Of a DNA stretch of 64,000 nt, positions 11,899 through 21,826 are shown piece by piece. A program made the translations under genes and the position numbers. The DNA comes from Blepharisma japonicum. Taxonomy: Eukaryota; Ciliophora; Heterotrichea; Heterotrichida; Blepharismidae. How positions within the stretch are numbered: position 1 is the stretch's first letter; each line of letters starts with the position of its first letter. The stretch is from positions 327 to 64,326 of the forward strand of contig CATKHK010000011.1 in the NCBI GenBank assembly GCA_949751835.1. Direction: 5' to 3'. A model generated the notes under the pieces. The model was not told the origin of the DNA. It ran no database searches and worked only from the letters and a program-made list of their open reading frames with translations.

Positions 11899-12288
11899 TT
11901 ATAATAAGTTATCTTCTATATCTCTAACAATTTGCGTTGCTTGCTCTTCACCTAAGGTGTCATAAAGTACACGATATAGTCTCATTAGTGCCACGTCACA
12001 TAAATCATCTGGAGTGTAATTACTATAACTATAACTAAGTTCTTCTTTTACTTGTGCATTCTCAAATGCATCACATATAGATTCTATAGTTGCTACTAAT
12101 TTATTTCTTAAATTTTGATCATTAGAATTAGTGTCATATTGATCTATTTGTTCTTTAAATATCTCTTCGACAGCTCCGAAAACTGTATGATTCGATGATA
12201 GTATCTTAGAGATAGCTAAGCTATATATGGTTTTATCTGGATCTTGTGTCTGTAGAATTTCTTGAGCTTGTTCGTAATTATATTTCAT
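11899..12288 (-). CDS. Unknown 129-residue protein between duplication arms
   Basis: Intact frame from ATG 12288 (MKYNYEQAQEILQ) to TAA 11899. The protein looks all-alpha and acidic, with no Trp codon (neither TGG nor TGA), no signal peptide and no membrane segment. No family is recognised. It sits exactly between the two arms of a local duplication (about 11300-11665 and 12715-13100), so it may have arrived with the rearrangement. Lack of Trp means the reassigned code cannot be tested here. Alternatives: a fast-evolving ciliate gene, or a gene from a mobile or bacterial source. Confidence 0.5.
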   Translation of the reverse strand: MKYNYEQAQEILQTQDPDKTIYSLAISKILSSNHTVFGAVEEIFKEQIDQYDTNSNDQNLRNKLVATIESICDAFENAQVKEELSYSYSNYTPDDLCDVALMRLYRVLYDTLGEEQATQIVRDIEDNLL

Positions 12289-12714
12289 ATATGCCTTTAT
12301 ATAATAATTTAATTATTTTTACTTAAAACAAGCTAATTTAAATCAGTGTTGTCACAAATAGCAAGTTACATGAATAAATTAGTCAATATCAAGGCAAGAT
12401 TAAGGAGTAGATTAATGAATATCTTTAAGCGCTAACATTTCAAATACGATGCCATTATCTAGGTTGTGAGGTGGTATTGTAAATACAGGATTATGTATCT
12501 TAAAGAAATAGATTAGTTAAAATGAGATGATTCTATTAAAGAGAAAGCTAATTTTGCTCTTTAATAATTTTCATTGAATTTATATTTTTATCTTTTAGAT
12601 GGTTTAAATTAGTTAAAAAGTATATCAAAGAAATCCAAAAATATTCCCTGAAAAAGATTACAGTAGTTATTCTAGGTCACCATATAAGAGGGATGTTTCA
12701 TTATAATTGTTAGA
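12289..12714. other. AT-rich non-coding spacer
   Basis: About 430 bp without a supported gene, between the small unknown gene and the second duplication arm. Nothing recognisable is seen. Confidence 0.45.
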
Positions 12715-12890
12715 ATGAATTCACTGAAAAAAAATTAAAGCTCTCCAAGCTGAAAATGCAAAAACTAATGAAGAAATTAAAACTCATGTTGATAATATTC
12801 AAAAAGAGATAAGAAAAAGCTTTGAAAAGCTTCCCTAGCCATTTCTGCAAGGAGTAATAATGGACAGTAGTTTATTTTCCTTAAAATTAT
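12715..12890 (+). pseudogene. Fragment of the TRP channel 3' end
   Basis: This repeats the last roughly 55 codons and 3' flank of the WD40-TRP gene (11302-11490): the same coiled-coil codons (KIKALQ, TNEEI, NIQKE), the same LAISV-like end and the same AT-rich trailer. It differs by substitutions and small indels that break the frame. Only the end of the gene is present. It abuts the genuine GAR-gene 3' end in the convergent arrangement expected of the ancestral junction. Confidence 0.75.
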
Positions 12891-14894
12891 TTATTTAAGA
12901 TTAGTTGCAGATCTACGAAAATCTACCAATGAGCTTTTTCGTTTTGCCACTCTGACTGGTGAATCAGAACCTTTGCTCTCTTTAGGCACCATAGTCCCTT
13001 GTCTTGAGCTTGTCATTTTTCTTGGTATCGCCATGCATGTTGTAAACGCAGGCTTATTATTAACAAACACGTCCTGCAGAATTTTTGCTGCTTTTTGTGG
13101 AGAAACGTCCACTTTTCCTTTTGTCTGCTCATTAACTACTTATATCTTACCAATAGTGCTTGCTAGTTTTCCCATAAAGGTTTTTCTATTAGGGTTAGAT
13201 TCAGCTTTTTTAATTGCTGCAAATTTTTCTAGCTCAATAACTGTATAAGCATCAACAAATTCATCAATTTGCATGAAACCTCCACCAATTCTGATAATAA
13301 TTTTACCATTTTCTATCTTAATAAACACTTTTTTGGATCCAAAAAGATAGAGGCCTTCGTCTTCCCTTACAAATGGGACTTCCAGGGGCTGCTCTCGAGT
13401 GTTCATATATTCAGCTATTGCAGCGTCAACAGGATCGTCTTTTACTGGGACATACACTGGTCTGGCTTTTTGCATTTCTGCAATCATTTCTCGGAGGATC
13501 TCGATTTCAGCTTCTTTCTCTGAGACAACTGAACATACTTTATTGATAGTTCGCTGCTGGCCTAATGCTTGTTCTGATTGGGCTAAAATGTGCTCACTCA
13601 TGCCGTCTAGTTCTTTATAGACTTGCTTATGGATTTCTAAGGTAAACTGGCTGACTTGATTTAGCTGGTCTTGGATTGCTGAGGAATCGTGATGGAGGAT
13701 TAAACTTTCTTCTAACTGAGCAATGTGGGTGTTAAGGTCCTGCTGCTTATTGTAGGAATGGGTGAGGTCTTGTTTGAGAGAATTTATTGAGTTTTCAAGC
13801 TTATTATTTTCACCTTTGAGTGATTGATTTTTATTGAGAATTTCATTTTTCTCTTTATTTAATTTTGCTATTTCCGCTTGGAATTCTTCATTAATGGCTT
13901 TGATTTTCTTATTTAATGCTACACATTCTTCTTGGTGTGCTTTTGAAAGTTTCTCCATTTGGAGCGCTTTATTCTCCTGATCCTTTAAGTTCAATATTTC
14001 TCTATTTTGGCTTTCATTTATAGCTTTGAGATTGATAATTTGATTAGCTTTATCCTCATTAAGAACATTCAGTTCATTGATTGCTTTTTTAGCTGAATTA
14101 AGTTCGTCTCTTAAATTTAAGTTATCTTGCATCACATTTTCTATTTCTCTATCCATTTCTCTTCTTTTTTCTTCAAAATCGCTAATACTTTTATTATACA
14201 AATTCCTTAATTCACCTCTTTTCTTTTCGCCTTCTTTTATATTAAATTTCAATTGAGAAATCATTTCTTGCATATTATCAAAATTTCTGCCTTCTGCTTT
14301 GATTTTTTCTAATTCTGCTTTTGTTATTTCTAGCTCACATTTAACTTTTTCTTCATCCAGGATTTTACGTTTTAACTTAAGATGCTGCTCCATTAGAGAC
14401 TCGATAGCTCGGTCTCTTTCTTTTTTCATTTTCTCTAAGCTCTCGTTTTGTTGTATTTTTATTTTTTCTACATCTTCGAGAGTTTCTTTTATTGTTTTAT
14501 GCAGAATCTCTCTAGCTGAGATTCCTTGTTTGGTTTGCTGGTTGAATTCTTCAAGACGAGTCTCGATTGTTTGGTAGGTCTTTAGCTTTTCATTTAGGCC
14601 TAAGATGAGAGAACGGAGGTGTTCTGCTTCTTTTGCAGAGGCTTGGCCTCTGCCATTGTGAAGGAAGTCTAGATCTAAAGCTAACTCTTGGCTTGTTATA
14701 TCCGTTGAAATGATTATTTCAGGATGAAGGGCTTGCGCGATTTCTAGGATAAGAGTATGAGTCTCTTTTATATTACTAAGAGCCTTATGATTTGAAGATA
14801 CTTTTTCTTCATAAATTGTGCAAGACTTGCATGAGTCTAACAACAGATTTTCTGAGTCTTTTAATCCTGCTATTGGAACCTCTTCACTAGTCAT
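12891..14894 (-). CDS. Long coiled-coil protein with GAS2-related (GAR-like) domain
   Basis: 662 residues from two exons: 14894-13151 and 13135-12891, joined across a 15-nt intron (GTAAGATATAAGTAG) at 13136-13150. Without the splice the frame would stop at TAA inside the intron. Residues about 90-480 are heptad-rich coiled coil. Residues about 513-552 match the GAR microtubule-binding fold (EGLYLFGSKKVFIKIENG, then IIIRIGGGF), where GAS2-family proteins carry the YRFG...VMVRVGGGW pattern. The tail is basic and Ser-rich. By family knowledge it should bind or crosslink microtubules, possibly at basal bodies or cortical fibres. The terminal exon is duplicated as a fragment at 11491-11665. Confidence 0.8.
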
Positions 14895-15199
14895 TATAAT
14901 TAAAACTATCTAAATAATAGCCAATAAGTTCAGAAACTTGAAAAGAATATTAAAATTATACAAAATGAAAAATAGACATTTTAAAGCAAGTAAAATGATA
15001 GGTACAATAATTTATATTCAAGGAAGATTTAAGATTTGCTTCTCAAAAGAATGAAACTCACTGATTTTATTTGAGATTCCATAGTAGATATATTATTTAT
15101 TTTATTGAATAAATTTATCTATTGGTTTTCAATAGGCTATGATTTAAATAAGGATTATTAATTCTGATATTTTACTATGAAATTTTCAATCAAGCTATA
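14895..15199. other. AT-rich spacer
   Basis: About 300 bp with no supported gene, upstream of the GAR-protein start and of the ubiquitin remnant. Nothing is seen. Confidence 0.4.
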
Positions 15200-15482
15200 T
15201 TATATTATTTATTAATACGTTAACCAGAAAAATTATCCTCCATATCTTAACGCCAAATTACATGATAGATGAAATCAAGGCAAACTCTATGATTAAGAAG
15301 GAATCCCTCGAAATCGACAAAATTTCGTATTTAATGAGATTAAGCCGGATTAGAGAAGAACTGCACTGAGCTATGTAGCTTGGGCGCGTATTTCCTTTCT
15401 CGATGTGCTCTGAAGTTGCGCTAAAAGTGTAATATTGAAAGTGAGTCAACTATTCATTAGTACTTCGGCTTTGCTAATGCTT
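15200..15482 (+). pseudogene. Decayed ubiquitin-like gene copy
   Basis: The stretch aligns along its length with the intact ubiquitin-like gene at 15833-16060. It starts TATATTATTTATTAATACG (intact: ATGATATTATTTGTTAAG) and ends with the shared string TACTTCGGCTTTGCTAAT. The middle has many substitutions, several stops and length changes. It is a host-gene duplicate that has lost coding ability. The shared end shows that the unusual C-terminus (LRLC then stop) predates the duplication. Confidence 0.75.
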
Positions 15483-15832
15483 AAACTGGCTAATTATTAA
15501 TAAATCTTAAGGTCTACTCACCCAATAATTAGCACTAAAGACTTTATAGCTCATTATTAGTTAAGGATATGCACTTTAATTTTTTAGCATAGATATTCAA
15601 ATAAGATGTCGTAGCAATTGGTATCGAAAAAAATCATCTTGCTGAATTGCTAGATATATTTCTCATAAAACTTGGAAGATAAGATTTGCCATTTCACTCT
15701 GCCTGTAAGACTTTTTGATTGGATTAATAAATTCAAAATGTGAAATTTCGGTTTTAAGATGAATGTTTTTTCAGAAGCAATCAGTTTTATAAAATAAATC
15801 AAATATGAGATGTTTAATTAAAATTTATAAAT
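15483..15832. other. AT-rich spacer
   Basis: 350 bp between the decayed and intact ubiquitin-like copies. No gene is supported. Confidence 0.4.
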
Positions 15833-16060
15833 ATGATATTATTTGTTAAGACATTAACAGGGAAAATAATTACTCTGAATGAAGTTACACCAAACGACAC
15901 GATAGAAGAGATAAAAGCTAAAATTTATGACAAAGAAGGTCTTCCACCAGACCAACAAAGGTTTGTATATAATGGGGTTCAGCTAGAGGATAGAATAACG
16001 CTTCTAAGTTATAATATCCAAAGTGAGGAAACTATATTTTTAATACTTCGGCTTTGCTAA
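15833..16060 (+). CDS. Ubiquitin-like protein lacking C-terminal Gly-Gly
   Basis: 75 residues, clearly ubiquitin: starts [15 protein letters not shown], with PPDQQR and QLED blocks and the YNIQ segment. Unlike ubiquitin it ends LILRLC and stops, so the RGG needed for activation and conjugation is missing. The Lys48 position is Val (V49), Lys63 is Ser (S64) and the Ile44 patch is Val; one residue is inserted near position 17. Lys residues equivalent to K6, K11, K27, K29 and K33 remain. It cannot be conjugated by the normal route without C-terminal processing, which is not possible here because no Gly-Gly is encoded. It may act as a free ubiquitin-fold binder or be on the way to decay. A decayed copy lies 350 bp upstream. 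Confidence 0.85.
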   Translation: MILFVKTLTGKIITLNEVTPNDTIEEIKAKIYDKEGLPPDQQRFVYNGVQLEDRITLLSYNIQSEETIFLILRLC

Positions 16061-16279
16061 TCCTTGACTCCGGTTACTTTATTAATAAATTTTAAAGATT
16101 TAAGATCAAATGCTTTTTGCTGTTTCTCTTTATATTTTCAATCTTTAGCTTTATTTTATATACATAATATACTTTAATAGTCAATTGAAGAGCTGACTTG
16201 ATTTCTCTTTTAAGCATACTCGCGAATTAAACCGAATAATTATATTAAAAGACTAATGTAATCTTTTAATAAATCAGTC

Positions 16280-17341
16280 ATGGATGGGTCATTGGAAATT
16301 TTGATGAATTCACTGATTTCTGAGTACAAGCAAGTGCTATTAAGAGGTTTTTTCTTTAAGTTCATTAATGAATCTTACGAAGAAGTTCTATTCAAAGAAC
16401 AGTCAAGGAGCCATCAAGTCCAACAAATCCAAAATTCAAATCCTCAAATTGGAGATCCTAAGCTAGATAGCAGGTTAGAACAAGCATTAGAAATGTCTCG
16501 AAAAGTAGTTTCAGGCGGGAGAGGCAAAAAAGCTCCTGCTCCAGTTGTAAAAAAGGCTCCTCCTGTGAAAAAACAGGAAATCCCTCAAACCCCAATTATT
16601 TTGCCAAATTTCCAGTCTAATTTTAGGCTAAATATCCAAGAAGATCTAATGGGACTATACCAAGAAACCAAATCAAGAACAATAGGTGTCGTTTTTGGCT
16701 CCAAAGGAGGAATTGTTCAAGCCAAAAAAGCTGAACTCGCTGCCAAAAAAAGCTTTCTAACAAATTTAAAAAGTAAATTTCCAGGAGTCCCAGAACAATC
16801 CAGCCTTGAGCAGTCCATAGCTCAAACAGCAGCCTCATACCAACTTTTATCAGAAATCCGGCGAATCCTATTAGACAAGCAGCTAATTGAATCATTCAAA
16901 AGCTTTATCTTGCTTCCAATAGGAAGATTTAAAATGCCAGAAGACCCAATTCAGCTTTTCAAAGCTTTTTTCATTTTTTCTTGAATCCCTTCCCAATTAA
17001 GTAAAATAAACAGAAACCAATTAAACTACACCAGCAACTTATCCAAGACTTTTCAGCAGGAATCAGTCCCTTCTCTCTCAAATGACCGCATTTCCCACTT
17101 AGAAAGCTTTAAAAGCGAAAAAGGGATCCTAAATAAGATTATGAAGGCTTGTACAACTGACGAAATGAATGAAATTATTTCTCAATATAGATCCCTAAAC
17201 TTTGTGCTGCTAGATAAAGAGACTAACAAATTTTTATTCGATTATAAAGATACTGTAAAAAACGTCCACGAGCTCAAAGTTATGCATTCCCTGGTAGCCA
17301 AAAACGGAAGGGCAACTTGTACACTGGCACCTAGTGACTAA
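16280..17341 (+). CDS. Unknown protein, 353 residues
   Basis: Continuous frame from ATG 16280 to the TAA near 17339-17341, with TGA at 16982 read as Trp. The N-terminus is helical; residues about 73-100 are a Lys/Ala/Pro linker (KKAPAPVVKKAPPVKK). The rest is helical with no membrane segment. The KAP-rich linker suggests a cytoskeletal or nucleic-acid-associated protein, but no family is recognised. It lies 47 bp before the next gene on the same strand. Confidence 0.6.
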
Positions 17342-17387
17342 TAATAAATAAATTCTCACGTTTAATCTCCATCTTTTTGTCTAATAA

Positions 17388-18470
17388 ATGATTCAACTTT
17401 TCTTGAGTCTTTCGTTGGCCTCAGCCTTTTATTATACTGATGACGACCTTATTTCAGCCAATCTTAACTGCTTTTCTTATTCTTGCAATAAAAATCTCAA
17501 TCTTCTCCCAGAAACCTGTGTATTTTACCAAGACTCAAGTTTCTACTTAAATCCCTGTGGAAAGATCCAAGGTCTTACTTATTGTCCACCTATAACTCAC
17601 CGTGGAAACAGTTCTTGCATCCCTCTCCCTCCTTCTACTTATCACACTGCTTGGCCTGGAGAGCCTTGCACAAGCAACTCCACCTGTGCTTATGGATATT
17701 GCAACGATGATAACATATGCCAAGGACTCCAAGCAGCTGACCCTTGCACAGTTTCAGACGAGTGTGATCCAGGTCTTAAGTGTACTCAATTAGGTACTGG
17801 ATATAACTGCACATTATTATTGTCAACAGGAGTCACATATTCACAAGGACAAGGCTGTGCAAGCGATTTTGACTGCCAGAATTGGGCTGGCTGTGAAAAT
17901 GACGTTTGCTATGACTATTTGTCAAGGGAAGAAGCCCAATATGTGAATTGCACACAGCCTGAAAATTTTTTGTGTGCAAGCACTCTGTGTACAGATAATA
18001 TTTGTGTAGGATTAATCCCATCAGACAAAACTCTACCTGTGAAATGTGTTTCTAACGCAAACTGTGTATCCACTTACTATAATACTACTCCAAATCCTAC
18101 AGTATTTTATTCTGAATGTGAATGCGGCTTCAATTCTCAATCCCAGGCATACTGTAATCAGTTCCCTGGAGACCCTGCATCCTTAGCCTATTTGGATATT
18201 TTGAGTAAGTGGCTAACAAGTGACGCAATAAAGAAATGCCACTCAGTAAGAAGACTGTCAATGAATTGCATGAAGCACTACTGGAGCCAGAAAAATTACT
18301 TGACCTATGCATATAGGTACTATGGCTTATATAGTTACCCACAGATCCAAGATAATGACCAGTGTGTCCAAGCTATCTATACGAGTGCTTATTACAACAC
18401 AGTGACTGATTATAATGATTTAAGCAGTGCATATGTGTTGGCTGCAAGTGTTGTTTATTTCTTAATTTAA
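17388..18470 (+). CDS. Secreted or GPI-anchored Cys-rich surface protein
   Basis: 360 residues. The N-terminal hydrophobic segment (MIQLFLSLSLASAF) reads as a signal peptide. The body has many evenly spaced cysteines in short EGF/EB-like units (CTSNSTCAYGYCNDDNICQG, CTVSDECDPGLKC, CASDFDCQ), which should pair as disulfides in the secretory pathway. NxT/NxS glycosylation sites occur (NSTC, NCTQ). The C-terminus is a short hydrophobic tail (AYVLAASVVYFLI) ending at the stop, as in GPI-anchor signals. Ciliate surface antigens often have this layout. The exact family is unknown. Confidence 0.75.
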   Translation: MIQLFLSLSLASAFYYTDDDLISANLNCFSYSCNKNLNLLPETCVFYQDSSFYLNPCGKIQGLTYCPPITHRGNSSCIPLPPSTYHTAWPGEPCTSNSTCAYGYCNDDNICQGLQAADPCTVSDECDPGLKCTQLGTGYNCTLLLSTGVTYSQGQGCASDFDCQNWAGCENDVCYDYLSREEAQYVNCTQPENFLCASTLCTDNICVGLIPSDKTLPVKCVSNANCVSTYYNTTPNPTVFYSECECGFNSQSQAYCNQFPGDPASLAYLDILSKWLTSDAIKKCHSVRRLSMNCMKHYWSQKNYLTYAYRYYGLYSYPQIQDNDQCVQAIYTSAYYNTVTDYNDLSSAYVLAASVVYFLI

Positions 18471-18528
18471 GGAGGCTTTATCATATAAAAAATTATGAGA
18501 AAAAATGTTAATTGACTAATTAATAGTG

Positions 18529-21500
18529 CTAAAAACAGTGCGGAGGTGTCCTGTCTCCAGGAGAAACTGCCCGCTTTATAGGAGACTCGATTTTTGATCT
18601 TATACTGAGAGGGGAGTTCAAAAACAATGAATTCAGCTGTGAGTTTTCTGACATCTCTGTAGCCAGTGTTGATAATTTAAGGTCCTGCAAGTTTTTTAAT
18701 TGTATCTCACATTTGTTTATTCCTTTCATCCCAATGGATTCTTGCAACTCCATATACCTTGTTGTTCATTCTCCTATGACCTCATTAAGCTTAATCACTT
18801 CTAATTGTTTTCTAATCAGTTCTTTTTCACAGTTTTCTTTCAGCTCATAGAAAAATGTTTGTCATCTTTCTCTCTCACCTTTTTGGGCTGTAAAAATATC
18901 ACTCTCCAGCTTTTCAATCATTTCTTGGTACAGCTTCGTCTGCTTTCTAAGCTCCTCATTGCCTTTTTTCAACTGAATATTATACATCTGCTGCAAATGG
19001 AAATTTGTTTCTAGCGCTTTGTACCTCATATAGAACTCAGAAGTTTCTATTGAAGGAGGTTCCACCCAGGAACCGTGAACACCTACAATTGAGTGTGAAT
19101 CTGAAGATTTCACACTTGGCTCTGCCTTAAATTCTGCCTCTAGTCCTTTAGACTTTTCCTGTGACTTTTTGCTAGTAAAAGACTTTATTAAATGACCTTT
19201 ATTTTGACCTGTGGAGTCAGAACTATTGCGCCTTCTTGGTTTCTGATCAATTTGCTCATAGAGTTTTCTCATGTGTTGATAAGATTCATGCAAATGATCG
19301 AGCATCGATTCTAGTGATTTTATTTCTTCTGATTGAAATCTGCAGAGGCTTCTTTTAATTTCATACTTGTAATTGACTAAATTAAGCTTTCAGTTGAGCC
19401 CTTGCATGCAACGTGTCATATTTGCATTGAAAATCCCAGCTTGGATGACTTGGTTTTTTAATTGGAAAACGGTGATGTCTTTTGATAATTCTGCGTTAGA
19501 CTCCAAGGCTTTTTGCAGTTCTTTTGCATAGCTACTTGTGTTTATCAAGCTGTGAGGCTCAATTATGATACTTCTGGGCGTTAAATCGAGCTCAAAAGTT
19601 TCAGTGGCATCACAACCAGGGTCAACAGAAACCTCATCAACTTCAGTGATAACTGGAAACTCCTGACCTGTAATTTCTGAGCGCTCATCAAATTCGATGC
19701 ATGTTAAATCATGAGTCTTAGTCTGGCTGTCTACAAAAGCTTTGAATTTTGAGTCAATTTCGTTCAGAGATTTGGAAAGACGCTTAATTTGTCTGTTTAA
19801 GCTTTCATTTTGTCTTTTCAGCAGCCTGTTTTCAGATGATTCTTTATTGATCAATAATGCAGTTCTATGGTAATTTTCATAGTACTCGTGAGACTGTTGC
19901 TCTAATTTAAGTCTTTTCTCTTTAGAAGAAGCTAATTTTGCTTCAAGATTTCTGACTGTTTCAGTCAAAATTTGATTTTCTTCTTCTAAAGACTGTGATT
20001 TTTTTTGTAGCCTATCTATAGCTCTTTCTAGATCTTCTTGCATATTGTCTCTATGCTGAATATAGCTGACAGACTCCAACTCATATTCAAGCCCTGATCT
20101 ATCAAGACTACTTCCATAAGAAGAAGCTAAGGAATCCACTTCATAAATAGAATTATTTCCTCCTTCAAGTTCTTCAATCGGATCTCCAAGGGCAGTAAAT
20201 AATTTTAGGTCGTTTTGGAACCTTTTCATTGTTGATGATAAAGAGCTGCTGCCTGAGCCTTGGAAGGAAAGCCTCGGAAGAGGCGAATTTGATATAGAGC
20301 TGCTTAAAGAACTTCCAGGCTCTGTAAGTAGCCTTTCTTCTTTGAGAAGCAAAATTTCAGATTTTGCATTAGTGAGCTCAGCTCTTAGCTGTTCTATTAG
20401 CTTAATGTAATTTTCTGGTGAGTTTTTGATGTTGATTTTCACGTTGTTTTTTATTGATTTGGCCCTAATCGCAAATTTCATGGTATTTATCGTTTCTTCT
20501 ATATATTTATTCGAAGGAGAACAAGCCACTATTAAATTCGTTTTATAGTTTCCTCCTAAAGACTCTTGCAAAATCCTTGTCAGCTTTGAATCTCTATACG
20601 GAATATGATCATTATTTAGTACTAATGCATGAATCACATTTCCTAACGCAGACAGTGACAAATTAATTTTTTTGGCCTCTTCCATATTATTTCCGGTAAC
20701 TCCGGAATGATTTACCTTTTCACTTCCTGCCAAATCAACTAAATTTAAAATCCCTCTTTTTTCTGAATCATTCGGCAATTTTTGTAAAACTTCTAGTACA
20801 AACATCATATGGGATCTACTGGACGTTTTGTTCAGCTTTGTAGACGCCACTGTTCTCATAGTCTCCCCTAGCGCCAATAAGTCAAGCAACCCTTTTTCTG
20901 AGGTGACACAAACTTGATTAAGCCCTTGTACATAAATTCCTCGTCTTGGGCATTCTTTTATGCTGAGACTTTTGGTTACATTATCTAAAAGATCTTTAAT
21001 TGTTTCTTTATAAATTTCTAGCATTGAGCATTTTAATGTGTACTCGATTTCTCCGTTATCTTGCCTTACGAATTCAAAGATCTGGCTGGCTGCTCGAGGA
21101 ATAATGCCTCGGAATTCTTCATCATAAAAATCATAGCCCATCATAGTGTAAGTTTTGCCTGAGCCAGTTTGCCCATATGCAAAAATGGTCCCATTGTAGC
21201 CATCAAGGACATCTTCTATTGTAGGTCTTCCTATGAATTCATAAACTTCGGATTGATGAGAGTTTGGGTCAAAAATTCGGTCTAGTTTAAAAGTTTCCAT
21301 TTCTTTTCCGTTTGGAATTCCAACAGTTTTGTCGTCAATGAAGGAAATAATTTCTTGGACGCCTGGAAGGACCTAGATAAGACATACGATTTCGAAGTCT
21401 ACGAGTGGCCTAAATCTCCCCACTACTTTGACATTGCTGGAACGTGAAAAAGGCAACTGAGTGACTGAGCTTGCGGAGTCGTGCCTTTTTGAGTCACGTC

Positions 21501-21579
21501 GAAATGGAGCTGTGGAATCACGCCGCTGAGGAAACATGGTGTGGCTTCTGAGAAGTCCTCTTTCTTTGTGAGCTGACAT
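18529..21579 (-). CDS. Kinesin-like motor protein A (N-terminal motor)
   Basis: 1011 residues from two exons (21579-21388 and 21372-18529) across a 15-nt intron at 21373-21387 (GTATGTCTTATCTAG), phase 0 within the first motor strand (RPLVDFEI/VLPGV). The motor has P-loop GQTGSGKTYT (about 131-140), switch I SSRSH and switch II DLAGSEK; the neck and stalk are coiled coil. The C-terminus ends in PGDRTPPHCF, closely matching PGDKTPPQFF in the adjacent paralog, so the tail motif is conserved. It is an ATP-driven microtubule motor. The subfamily is not certain; an N-terminal motor with a long stalk suggests kinesin-1-like or a ciliate-specific group. Confidence 0.92.
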
Positions 21580-21826
21580 TATGCTTATTGGGAAAAGATA
21601 TTTATGAGCTTAAAATAAAGAAAATGTGTAAATTAATGGTAGACAATTTTAGTATACTTTAGAGCTCTGCTCGACTGGCTTCATATAAAATTGTGTATCA
21701 AATTGTTAGTATTCAAACATTAATATAAAATGATTTTTAAAAAATATCTCAGAAAAATCCAAAAATAGATATATTTTGGAAAGATGTATTTTCTATATAA
21801 TTAACTTAGACTACACTTTTTATGAA

